Origin: Sambucus nigra
Lineage: Eukaryota > Streptophyta > Magnoliopsida > Dipsacales > Adoxaceae
Assembly: GCA_949130495.1 (NCBI GenBank)
Contig: OX422219.1
Location: 266,461,111 to 266,525,110 of the forward strand
Length of the DNA: 64,000 nucleotides
Direction: 5' to 3'
The position numbers and the translations under genes are program-made. Position 1 is the stretch's first letter, and each line of letters opens with the position of its first letter. This document shows positions 35,128 to 45,032 of this stretch, one piece after another. The notes beneath the pieces are model-generated. The model had not been told where the DNA came from and ran no database searches. It was given only the letters and a program-made list of their open reading frames with translations.

Positions 35128-37390
35128 TTTAATACCCCTTGCTTTCGTGTATTTATATTAAATTACCCCATGGGTGTGATTTAATATAATTGAGAATTAA
35201 AACGAAAACCTTAACATAAATATTGATTTGGGTAGAGTAGTTAATATTTATGCGAATTGTACAATTACTAGTGTGATATGGTAAATATAACTTTATTGCA
35301 TGCAATTATGCCGTATGTGTGTATTAGCGGCGGGAATTAGATATTTCTCAACTGGAGCATATTCGAGTGAGTTATATGAGATGGGGAGATGAGTTTTATA
35401 TTTGGAGTCTCAGATGATAATTTGGAGTACACGGTTAATCTCGAAAGGGCCAAGAAAGTCAAAATGACTGTCCGGGGGATTATGTTTGGGTTCTGGGGTA
35501 TTTTTGGCTAGCTGGACTCGGATAGGGTATACGAGTTATTTTATGTGTGTATATCATTTAAAGTTTGGATTAATAGTATTATGGTTATTAGGCTTAAGAG
35601 AAAGTTAACTAATCTCATTTTGAGAGAAAAATGTAAGAAATAAGAAGAGAAAGAGAAGAGAAAACCTTGGAGCTTTGGTAATCCCGAGCAAATCCGTGAC
35701 TTTGAGGAAGATTTAGACTCTACATCTTTGAGGCAAATGATTAAACTCGCTAAATGTTTATGTGTGTGAATTATTTCATAATTTGTGGATAAATTATGTT
35801 GATATTGTATAGATATGATAAACCCTAGATTTTTTTGTTGAAATCTAGCATTTGATGAGTATATATGGGTTTGATGGTGTAAAAATGGTTGGGAGTACAT
35901 TTTGGTTGATTTATGATGTTAAAATTTGGTTGTAGAAAAAATCTCGTAGGATTATAATCTGACCAGGACGGATCAGTTTGGTTGTAGACCTCGGATCGGT
36001 TCATTTTAGCGACGTATTGGTTCATTTTTAAAGGTCATCGGTTCGGTTCGCCCTTCTCAGTGTAGCGGATTGGTTTATTTTGGTAACCTGCGACTCTTTT
36101 CGGTTGTGTCAAATTTCTAACTCTTCTATAACTCCTTTCCATTTGGGTTTGGTGCTAGGAAACCCTATAAAATAATATGATAAACATGTTTATAAGTTAA
36201 AAAAAAGTAGAATAATGTTAAGATATGATGACTGGGGACACATCGGGTCAATTATTGAGGCATATTTGGGAGTTTGTTATGCTGATTTTAATCATAAATT
36301 CTCCTAGTGATAGGAATTTTCTTAAGGATGGATACGGTCGAGAGAGGTTGTCTGTCCTGCGAAGTGTTGAGTTAGTAAATATTTATGTCATATGCGTGAT
36401 GGATAATAAAGGTTAAGTGAGAGATTGAATCATGAAATGAATTGAGAATAATTTTGTGGATTATCGGCTAGTGTAAGGTGGGTATATACATGTAGATGGG
36501 ATTATTAAATATATACATTCGGATACGAGATGGTTTGTATATATGATGTGTATATATATCTTGTGTATGATATATATCAATGGTGTGGACATACCCCTCT
36601 AATGCTATCATGGGAAGTTGCGCGATGTGGGTGAGGCCCCTGGCTTGAGGAGCAGGGAGCGTATAGTCCATAGGTCATAGCGTCCATTTATTTATTGTGT
36701 GGAATCTATCAGGGGTAAGACGTCTTGGATAGGATTCGTCTTATTTTCGGTGAGGAATTATGAATGCTTCGCCTGCGCTTGTGATTTGGTTTATACCAAG
36801 TTGGTGTGAGAGTCAGACCGTTGGTAAACCAGGATGGTATGTGAGTAATTCCCTGGAAGATGATAGCATTGTAGAGATTACATCCATCGAGTTAAAGCTT
36901 TGAGGGTTAGTATGCATATGTTATGTGTGTTATGTATGTGTACTTGGTAAAAATTATTTATCTTATATAATAGTGAGACTTATATTATACAAACTTGAAA
37001 ATAATGTGTAGTGTGTTATTAGAATAATTAGTGAAAGTTATTAAGTAATGAATTGTCCTCTAATCATTTAGGATGAGATTAAATGACTATGTTTGGATAA
37101 ACTAGATATGAGAGTGAGGTAAATACATAGATTTGAGATGGAGTTATCCCTAGATGAGTTGGGTAGCTTGTTTAAGATTAAAGTGCAAACGTTTAGGTGC
37201 GCAATATAGTAGAGGGGTAAGGTTGAGTCTCAAGAGAGTGCGGCACCACTTTATATTATGAAATTGTGCATTCTGAATTATTATGCATTGTAATTCACTT
37301 ACTGAACTATTTTTATACCTCGGGATCTGACCCATTTATATCCTCTCTATTGCTTTATTTATATGTAGGTGTCTCACTACAAGGGTGCCA
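35128..37390 (+). repeat. X 3' LTR, left part
   Basis: Starts with a changed terminus (TTTAATACCCC instead of TGTAATACCCC). The first 877 bp match 32386-33270. It continues non-coding to about 37390, where integrase of the minus-strand Tat-type element begins. The LTR end may be the segment ending at 44728. Confidence 0.75.
35965..36174 (+). promoter_or_regulatory. CGGATCGGTT cluster and TATA box, X LTR
   Basis: Repeats of CGGATCAGTT, CGGATCGGTT, ATCGGTTCGGTT and CGGATTGGTT between 35969 and 36075, then TATAAAATA at 36166-36174. The start of the cluster also survives in the left LTR at 33232-33268. Confidence 0.55.
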
Positions 37391-37394
37391 ATGA

Positions 37395-37982
37395 TGGTTA
37401 TCCATTCTAGGGTCTTCGAAGTTGTAGCATGTGTGGACTGTTGCAAGGTTTTTGTTATAGATGCCTCTTTTTGTACATCTTGTTAAGGATTCAAAATCGT
37501 AAATCTGTTGGGATGACATCTTCTGTTGGGATGACAGCTTCTGAGCCATGGGCTAGCATAAATGGAGTTTCTCCTATTGGCGTCCTTATTGTCGTCCTAT
37601 AGGCCCATAACACAACATATACCTCCTCTATCCATCTTCCTTTGGCCTCTTATAACCTCTTTTTTATCCCATTAAGGATTGTTGGGTTTGTGACCTCGGT
37701 CTGACCATTTGCCTGGGGTCGGTCAGGAGAAGAGAAGAACTTCTTGATCCCTACTCTTTCGCAGTATTTTTCTAAAGAAACATTTTTGAACTGGGTTCCA
37801 TTCTCTGAGATGAGGGTGTTTGGAAGATCATACCTGCATATGTTGTTCTTCCAAATGAACTGGAAGGTCTTCTGCTCAGTGATTGTGATCATTGGCTCAG
37901 TTTCCACCCATTTGAAGAAATAATCAATTGTCGATATTAAGAACCAATAGTTGTTTACAAATCTTAGTAAGGGTCCTACCAA
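37395..37982 (-). pseudogene. pol: Tat-1 integrase, truncated
   Basis: The minus-strand open part 37650-37982 has YFFKWVETEPM (first Asp lies just before), ISENGTQFKN (Asn where the catalytic Asp is expected) and PQANGQTEVTN (Glu kept). Farther on, in other frames, come GRWIEEVYVVLWAYRTT and ETPFMLAHGSEAVIPT, the usual Tat wording. The protein then breaks off at the junction near 37395. Confidence 0.9.
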
Positions 37983-38132
37983 GTCAATGCCCCATATTGC
38001 AAATGGCCAAGGGGAGCTGATAGAAGTAAGAGGTTGGTGTGGCTAATGAGGGATGGTGGATAATCTCTAACATTTATCACACTTCTTCACATACGCACCT
38101 GCATCTTTGACCAAGGTCGGCCACCAGTACCC

Positions 38133-38849
38133 CTAAGTGATTATCCTTTTAGCTAATGGACTTCCTCCTATGTGACTTGTAAAAGAGACCTCATGAACAT
38201 CATGTAAGATGTGTGGAACCTTTGAAGGGTGGACACATCTAAGGAGATGGAGTAGTAACCCCTTTTTATACAAGATATCTCCTACAATTGAGAATTTGGC
38301 ACCTCTGAATCTCAACTTTCTCCTTTCTAACTTCGATTCTGGCAGCTCTCCCTCTCTGATGCATCTGATAAGAGTATCCATCCATGAGGCTCCCATACTC
38401 AAATTTAGGCAAGGTCTGTCAACCTCTTCATCTTCGATGGTCGGCTTGAGCAGAATATCAATTGGTATTGTTCTTCTTATGTATATCCTTGTTGTTGAGG
38501 CCGACCTCGCGAGTGCATCTGCTCGACTATTTTCTAGCTGAGGTATCCTCTTCATCTTTACTTCCTTAAAGATTTCTATCATCGTTCTCACCCTCTTTAG
38601 GTATTTGGCCATTCTTTCATCTTTGGCCTCATACACCCCCAGGATCTGGTTGACAACCAGCCTTGAGTCACTATGGACTAGGAGTTGGCCGACACTAAGG
38701 ACTTTTTCCAAAGAGAGGCCTGTTATTAATGCCTCATACTCTGACTCATTATTCGAAGCTTTAAAGTTAAACCTCAATGCATATTCAATATTTGTACCAT
38801 CTGGTGCTGACACTATCATCCTTGCTCCACTTCCGCTTTTACAGGACAA
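38133..38849 (-). pseudogene. pol: Tat-1 second (archaeal-type) RNase H and connection
   Basis: 238 open codons, the longest frame of Tat-1. FNFKASNNESEYEALITGL, LLVHSDSRLVVNQI and IPQLENSRADALA give the Glu, Asp and Asp of an RNase HI fold of the type added in Tat elements. SKVPHILHDVHEV and HIGGSPLAKRII follow, the zinc-finger-like opening of integrase. Before the ATG the N-terminal Asp strand lies in a stop-interrupted piece (38850-38900). Confidence 0.92.
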
Positions 38850-38900
38850 ACCATCAACGAAGAGGTCCCAAATAGCTTTATTTGAAGAGAATTTTCCCTC

Positions 38901-39660
38901 TCATAGGGTCCCTTGCTTGAAGAGGTAGTTGTCTTCCTCATTCTTAACTATTCTTTTTTTGGCTTTGCTTGACTCAACCTCATCCAGATCTTGGAAGACG
39001 TTTCTATTTGGTTCATTTACAGCCTTTTGACTAATCTCAACCTCGGCCTCTTCCCAGGTAAACTCGGCTATAAAGTCTGCGAGCGCCTTCCCTTTGATGG
39101 CAACCCTGGATTGATAAACAATGTCATATTCCCCCAACTTGATGGCCCAGGTCAATAGCCTACCTGACTTATCAGGCTTATGGAGGACCTGTTTGAGTGG
39201 AGAATCAGTGAGGATGACCATAGAGTGGGATTGGAAGTATGGTTTATTTTTCTAGAAGCATGTATCAATGCATAGGTTAATTTTTCAATCAGAGGGTACT
39301 TCTATTCAGACCCTCGAAGTGCTATACTACTGAAGTACACTGGCCTCTGCACTCCACCATCTTCTCTTACTATTGTAACACTAATGGATGACTCTGAGAT
39401 AGCTAGATATACGTATAGCTTCTCACCCAGAATTGGTCGAGATAGGAGTAGGGGAGATCCTAGGTAGGACTTGAGCTCCTTAAAATCTTTGTCGCATTCC
39501 TCATCATATTCGAAGGCCTTTTTAAGCACTTTGAAAAAAGGAAGACACTTGTCTCTTGAAATGAACTTATTAAGTGCAACAACTCTTCTAGTTACCCTCT
39601 GAACGTCTTTGATAGTTCTGGATGTCTTCATTTATAGCAAAGCCTTGATCTTCTCAGGCT
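38901..39660 (-). pseudogene. pol: Tat-1 first RNase H and RT connection
   Basis: Two minus-strand frames. 39302-39631 has RTIKDVQRVTRRVVALNKFIS and LYVYLAISESSISVTIVRED, the RT thumb and RNase H start. 38901-39221 has ILTDSPLKQVLHKPDKSGRL and AIKGKALADFIAE, the RNase H end. A frame break separates them near 39300-39220, where KYPLIEKL reads in another phase. Confidence 0.9.
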
Positions 39661-40240
39661 TAGCCTCTATTCCCCTTTGGTTGACAATGAAGCCCAAAAA
39701 CTTTCATGCTCCTACCCTGAAGACACATTTGGTCGGGTTGAGCTTTATTTGTATTCGTCCATGGTATCAAAAGTTATTTCAAGGTCGACCACATGAGTGT
39801 CGGCCTTCAGGCTCTTCGGCAGCATGTCGTCCACATATACTTCCATGAACTTGCCTATTTGATCCTCGAATATCTTATTTATAAGACGTTGGTAAATATC
39901 CCCTGCATTCTTTAGCCCAAAGGGCATGGCCTTGTAGCAATATGTCCCCTTGTCCAAGGTGAATGTTATCTTCTCTGAGTCTTTCGAGTTCATAAAGATC
40001 TGATTATACCCGGAATATGCATCCATGAAGCTCATGAGCTCATGTCCTGCTGTAGCATCCACCATCTGATCAATATGAGGCAGGGGAAAATTGTCTTTTG
40101 GGCAAGACTTGTTTAAATCAGTGAAATCTACACATATCCTCCATTTCTCGTTAGATTTTACCATAATGACAGCGTTAGATAACCACTCAGGGTATATGAC
40201 CCCTCTGATGAACTTTGCCTCTTTAATATTTTTAACCTCT
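39661..40240 (-). pseudogene. pol: Tat-1 reverse transcriptase
   Basis: Open frame 39745-40164: KWRICVDFTDLNKSCPKDNF, PLPHIDQMVDATAGHELMSF, MDAYSGYNQI, KAMPFGLKNAG and VYVDDML. The YVDD active site is intact. The reading frame changes after MDEYK, where the RT continues toward GIEAKPEKI. It lies between protease and RNase H as expected. Confidence 0.93.
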
Positions 40241-40725
40241 TCTCTGATGACATCATACTTCTCCCTTGATTACACACTTCTTCTCTGTTTAATGGGCTTG
40301 GCATCTTCTACAATATTGAGTTTATGGCACATAATCTCAAGATCAATACCTGGCATGTCTGCATGGCTCCATGCAAAGATACTCTATCTCTTCCTTAATA
40401 GTTTTACCAGTTCCTCTTTGATCTCAGGTCTTAGGGCTTTGCCGATTTGGATGGTTTCTTTTCGACTCGTCCTTATTGAGGACGATGGATTCTACCTCCT
40501 TCGTGGCCTCTCCCTTTTTGATCTTTGTTTCATCTCTATGATCAAGTGTGTCGATGTTGTACGTGGATGTTGCCCTCTTATGAGCCTCTCTCTCTTCCGC
40601 GGAGTTGAAGTAGCACTCATGTGCTGATGTTTCGTCACTTTCACTTCCCTTACTCCATAGGGAGTAGATAATTTTAGCATTTGGTGGACTGCTGAAGGCA
40701 CGACCTCAAATTCCTTGAGGGCTAC
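40241..40725 (-). other. pol: Tat-1 protease-to-RT linker
   Basis: Stop-rich minus-strand segment linking protease and RT. Plus-strand frames over it (40091-40627) are antisense. Confidence 0.6.
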
Positions 40726-41418
40726 TCATCCTATGATGAGGTTGTAAGCTGAGAAGATGTTTTCATCCATTATAAAGAAATTTATGTTTCTGGTCAACCT
40801 CTTAGGCCATTCATCTCCCATTCTAACATCCATCTCATACATGCCCAATGGATGAACCTTTTCACCATTGAATCCAACCAAGGGATGGTGATAAGGGACA
40901 AGCCTAGCTCTGCTGAGGCCTAGGCTCTTAAAATAGGGCCAAAACATAACGTCTGCTGAACTACCCCCATTAACGAGGATCCTCTGAACTTCACACCCAT
41001 GTACCCTTATGGTGATTACCTGAGGGTCATCATGAGGATCTAAGATACCTTTGAAATCAAGTCGTAAGAAGCCAACTATGAGGGTGTTCATATCTACCTT
41101 ATTTCTCTTCTTGTGTTTAACCTTTGTAGAGGCCAAGTTCACAACCTCGGCCTTAGTCACTACTTTGTCCTCTGCCACGTGAGCTTTGTGATTAGCTATC
41201 TCCGATCCACCCCCTACTAGTCCTCCACAGATAGTGTTCATATTGAAAGAGATCATATCAACCCTCTTCACAGGGACATTATCGCATTTCGGTGGGAGGT
41301 TAGGGTCAGAGTCATCATTATCTGAGTCCTCAGCTCTTCTGGTAGGGGAATCTTCCCGGTATCTATCATTTCTCTTCCTTTTAGGGTCTTCTCTTCCCCC
41401 CCTTAGGAGATCTACCAT
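40726..41418 (-). pseudogene. pol: Tat-1 gag C-terminus and aspartic protease
   Basis: 230 open codons. The first third is charged (RKRNDRYREDSP, DNDDSDPN), the end of gag. The protease has VNGGSSADVMFW where Tat proteases carry VDGGSSADILF, so the catalytic Asp is Asn. LVGFNGEKVHPLG and FFIMDENIFSAYNLIIG follow, matching the family (usual end 'YNAILGRP'). Confidence 0.9.
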
Positions 41419-41469
41419 TCACATACTTTCTAAGATTTCCAGACTTCAACATTTTATCAATCTCCTCCT

Positions 41470-43057
41470 TCAGGGCGATCTCCTCTTATGTGGAGGAACC
41501 TTTAGCTTCTCTGACCATCTCAAGGACCTATAATTCTTTATTTCATTGAGGATGTGTTCACACCTAACAGTTAGAGGGGTGTAGTGGGCAAACTTATCGT
41601 CTGCAGTTCTCTTCTTTCCATCATTCTTCCTTTGAAATTTCCCACTGCTACTCCCATTTTCATCCTCATACTTTACAGCCATTTCTTCTTATACATTCAT
41701 GACCTTTCCAGCTGTTGCTAACAGCTTGGCCATAGACTTAGGAGAGTCTTCATCCAGCTTCCAAAGTAGCTTTCCCTTCTAAAGTTCTCTAATGAGGGTT
41801 GTTATGGCTATATTCTCTTCATAATCTTCAACCTCCAACGTTTCCTTGTTGAACCTCGTGATGTAGTCTCTAAGGCTTTCATTCTTTCCTTTCTTTACAT
41901 AGAGTAGATGGGTTGTCTTCTTCTGAGGTTTTACCCCAAAACAAAAGTTGTGTATAAACTGCTCGGCCAAACCCTTAAAGCTCTCAATAAAAAATTTAGG
42001 GAGAGAAGTGAACCAGATATGTGCATCCCCTGTCAAAGCTCTCAATAAAGAAAGCTCAGCACCTTATCTCATCAGGGATTGAATAAATGTCTGCTGCAGG
42101 CTGATACATCTCAATATGATGCACTCTGTTCGTACTTCCATCATACTTGGGGGACACCAATGGTAGTTTAAGTTTAGCAGGGGTTGGGAAGTTGATAATC
42201 CCTTCCACAAATGGGGAGCCCTTTGAGAATCCCCTTTATAGTGGGTCCAGGATTTTTATAAGGTTCCCTATCCTCTCTTCCAGTCGTTGAATGGAGTCAT
42301 TCTAGGGCTTAGCAACATCGGCCTAAATGAGGTTATCCCCAGCCACCTCCAAGGGGTAGACTGAGGGTTCCCCAGCTGCTGAACAATCTCAGTTGTTGAC
42401 CTCCCCCTGACCACATTCTCGTCCATGTGGGGCTCGTCCATGACGAGGATGATGTTCATCACCTCCCCTTCATGAGCCAGCTATGTTCCTTGACCTGGAT
42501 AGCCTCTGCCTCATATCATTAACTGGGTCGAGCCTTTCAAAGGCCGACCCTCAACTTAAGTGATCAAAAGCTGACCCCCTTTGTTATGCATCTTTATCTC
42601 GTCTTTAACACTGACCTCAACTCTGCTGTATATAACGTATAGTGCTGTTTGAGACCTCATATGGTTTCCAACAGTCTAATGGAGCATCCTATGCCTCAAT
42701 GTTATCATACCTATCCTCAGGGCAAGGGTTTCCTTACCTCCCCAGGCGTAAATGCCTAGGTCAGCAACATCCCTCCTCCGTTGAGGAGTAGGTTGGTCTT
42801 TTCACCTGCCTGGGGTGGTCCCCTGACTCAGGATGTGGTTAAGAAGCTATCGGAGTAATCATCTCCGGTGAGACCCCGGGTGGTCTTATTATATTCTGGC
42901 TTAGCTAGATAAATTTCTCCTGCATCACTTGCTGCGTTGCAGCCAAGGACTTCAAGGCTATTGCCACCTCAGTCATCTCGGACTGGGGTGGTAACTGGAT
43001 GGAACTAAGTCCTCCAACACCAGATGGTGGAGGAGGTGGTGGTAACTCTAGTGCCAT
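41470..43057 (-). pseudogene. gag: Tat-1 gag, degenerate
   Basis: Probable ATG at 43057 (MALELPPPPPPSG, a proline run near the N-terminus). Then come the capsid opening PKYDGSTN near 42140, GDAHIWFTSLPKFFIESFKGLAEQF (41779-42045) with LRDYITRFN, and a last open piece 41470-41682 rich in Lys and Asn (YTPLTVRCEHILNEI). Stops separate the pieces. The family's usual zinc knuckle was not found. Confidence 0.85.
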
Positions 43058-43214
43058 ATGATAAGACTATAGAGCTTGCAATGAAAATATTAGAGAGCTT
43101 GATACCTTAAAGAACCTCTTTCAATGGTGACACGACTTCACACGAAGGGTGAGTCCTGGTTCACCACCAGAGTCTTCGGTGAGGTTAAGCTCCAAAAAGG
43201 AAGAGATGAATCCT

Positions 43215-43242
43215 CTCGTTCCCACAGACAGCGCCAAATTGA
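43215..43242 (-). other. Primer-site-like leader of Tat-1
   Basis: Minus strand TTTGGCGCTGTCTGTGGGAA adjoins the LTR. Similar TGGCGCCGTCTGTGGG leaders are usual in Tat elements; I do not assign the tRNA. Confidence 0.65.
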
Positions 43243-43972
43243 TGATACGAGAAATTTCCCATAAGTCGTTCTCATATCAGCAAGTCAAGTAAAGAATATA
43301 AATAAATCAAGTAAAGAGACATGAACACAAAATATAGAGTGGTTCGGCTATAAAAGAGTCTACGTCCACTTTGGTGACTCCTTCTCATTATATTCATATC
43401 GTTGTTATACAAGTTTACAATGCCACAATGGGCATACAAGATAGATGAGAGAGAAGAATACATGACTGTAGCGGTTCCGGGAGTGCCGGAGATAGTATCC
43501 CCCAAGCTGTATGTTGAGGTTGTATAGAGAGAATTTGGCAAGGCTTCAATAGGTATTTATAGAATCTGAATCGAGTCAGGGGATAGAAGTGAACTATCCC
43601 TCCATCTCGAGGTGTAATCATCTATTTATATAAGGTATGCATGCAGTGTCACGTGCCCTGAGATCATGGCATAAAGTAAGCCTAGTGATGCTATTAAATA
43701 AGAGAGGGGATGCGACCTGTAAAGTAAAATCATAGAGTGTTGCATCTTGTAGCATAAGGCTGCATCCTGTATGAGGCCGGAGCCGTGGGTGCCACACCCT
43801 ATGCTGTAGTAGGCTGCAGCCTATTAATGAGGCTAGAGATATAGGTTTCGCACACCGTGTATGAATGAGGAACTGTAGATGCCGCACCCTAGGCTGATCG
43901 TGACCACGGCATGTACCAAGTGACAAAATAAATATATGGCTGCGACAGGGTGTTATATTTACCATTTTAACA
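43243..43972 (-). repeat. Tat-1 5' LTR
   Basis: About 730 bp from TGATACG to TTTTAACA. It carries GTGGTTCGGC...CTACGTCCAC (43339-43369), the conserved Tat R-region motif in reverse. The outer end is an estimate because no partner LTR exists. Short ORFs inside are not genes. Confidence 0.65.
43554..43822 (-). promoter_or_regulatory. TGCATCCTGTA repeats and TATA box, Tat-1 LTR
   Basis: Minus-strand TATAAATA at 43554-43561. Upstream are TGCGACCTGTA (43711), TGCATCTTGTA (43741), TGCATCCTGTA (43761) and the palindrome AGGCTGCAGCCT (43811-43822). Confidence 0.55.
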
Positions 43973-44023
43973 AAGTGTGTGTACCCAAGGGCTGTACATG
44001 TATATCTCCTATATTTCAGATAC

Positions 44024-44391
44024 TTTTTTTTTAAGAAAAAAAACTAGGATTTAATAAAATCCCAAAACAAGAGCAAGAACAAGCAAACTTATACAAAAAA
44101 GGATCTAATGTAGTGACAACCCATCTTATCAAGCCCAACATCTCCCCTAACCATAGGAGGTAGGTCTAAAGATGGTAAAAAGATCTGAATCAAATAGCAA
44201 TGAATGCCATAATTTGCTAAATAATCAGCCACCATATTAGATTCTCTGTAACAATGGGATAAAGAATATTTCAGGAGCTTCGGGTCTTCTTTTATTTCAC
44301 TCACCAATCCTTTCAGCTTCCATGGGTGTTTCTAGTTTCTACTTATAAGATTCACCACAAACATAGAGTCAACCTCCATATGAATCTTCTT
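44024..44391 (-). mobile_element. 5'-truncated LINE tail
   Basis: Minus-strand LINE 3' end with a short poly(A) (nine T on the plus strand at 44024-44032). It is flanked by a 14-bp duplication, TATATTTCAGATAC at 44010-44023 and TATATTTCAGGTAC at 44392-44405. The frame 44089-44307 is LINE RNase H: LSHCYRESNMVADYLANYG corresponds to the usual 'V.RE.N..AD.LAN.G' end of plant LINE RNase H. Confidence 0.88.
44089..44307 (-). pseudogene. LINE RNase H C-terminal fragment
   Basis: 72 open codons. The motif HCYRESNMVADYLANYGI is the last conserved block of the RNase H domain (RVT_3) of plant LINEs, and also occurs in host RNase H-like proteins. The poly(A) tail and flanking duplication decide for LINE. 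Only the end of the domain is present because reverse transcription stopped early. Confidence 0.85.
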
Positions 44392-44441
44392 TATATTTCA
44401 GGTACTTGATATTGTATTGTCTATTACCCGACAACTTATTC

Positions 44442-44442
<1 letters not shown>

Positions 44443-44505
<63 letters not shown>
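44443..44505. repeat. (TA)n microsatellite
   Basis: About 31 uninterrupted TA units. Confidence 0.97.
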
Positions 44506-44507
<2 letters not shown>

Positions 44508-44728
44508 TTTGTTGTACATGTTGTTCACATATGATCACTTTTCGTGTTGTATATGGTTTGATTTCTCTATATGATTTTTAAAAAAATGGCATCCATTTAT
44601 TCTAGTATTGGGTGGTTAGTTACTTTTGAGTCTTTTCGACAGTTGATGCTAAGAATGATCCACTTGAGATTCCTATTTTATCTTAGTATAGGGTTGGACA
44701 TCCGTTATTATTATAAGCGGGATGTCAC

Positions 44729-45027
44729 AAGATCCTAGACTCCGAATATAACAACCATCTCCCCACCTCATATAACTCACTCAAATATGCCCCGGTTAAG
44801 AAATATCTAATTCCCTCCGCTAATACACACATACGACGTAATTGCATGCAACAAAGTTATTTTCACCATATCACACTAGTAATTGTACAATTCGTATAAA
44901 TATTAACTATTCTACCCAAATCAATATTTATGTTAAGTTCTCATTTTAATACTCAATTATATTAAATCACATACACCCGTTAATTTAATATAAAAAAAAT
45001 AAATACACGAAAGTAAGGGGTATTACA
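44729..45027 (-). repeat. X LTR fragment, inverted
   Basis: 299 bp, the reverse complement of the first part of the X LTR (compare 32386-32690). It ends GGGGTATTACA at 45027 and is cut on the left at 44729 by another LTR terminus. Confidence 0.9.
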
Positions 45028-45032
45028 CTTGG

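Larger units (their letters stand above)
37391..43972 (-). mobile_element. Tat/Retand-type Ty3/gypsy element (Tat-1), 3' end lost
   Basis: Minus-strand element with gag, protease, RT, RNase H, a second RNase H and integrase. The extra RNase H before integrase defines the Tat lineage. The 5' LTR is 43243 to about 43972, followed by the primer-site-like GGCGCTGTCTGTGGGAA on the minus strand. Integrase is cut off at about 37395 and no 3' LTR follows, so the 3' part was deleted where it joins the X LTR. Confidence 0.9.
43973..44728 (+). repeat. LTR-end segment, possibly the right part of the X 3' LTR
   Basis: Non-coding, ends GCGGGATGTCACA at 44728. It is interrupted by the LINE tail and contains a long TA run. 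It would complete the X LTR if the Tat-type element had inserted there; homology to prove this is not available in the window. Confidence 0.45.
32386..45027. mobile_element. X composite: rearranged chromovirus with inverted LTR ends
   Basis: The left end is the start of an X LTR in plus orientation (TGTAATACCCC). The right end is the same LTR start in minus orientation (GGGGTATTACA). Flanks are CTCGG and CTTGG, which may be a duplication with one change. Inside are a plus-strand X element (5' LTR piece, RNase H to chromodomain, 3' LTR), a minus-strand Tat-type element, a LINE tail and a further LTR end. How the inverted ends arose is not resolved; a second X insertion or an inversion with deletions are both possible. 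Confidence 0.6.

Noticed and set aside
35825..36025. Repeated frame beginning MNRSEVYNQTDPSWSD, also at 33061-33270, as a conserved small protein
   Set aside because: It occurs twice only because both are copies of the X LTR, antisense to the LTR, spanning the promoter repeats.
38209..40627. Plus-strand frames of 79-178 codons opposite Tat-1 pol
   Set aside because: Antisense shadows of RNase H and RT coding sequence on the minus strand, which carries the recognised motifs.
44089..44307. Host RNase H-like gene
   Set aside because: The poly(A) end and 14-bp flanking duplication show that it is a LINE tail.
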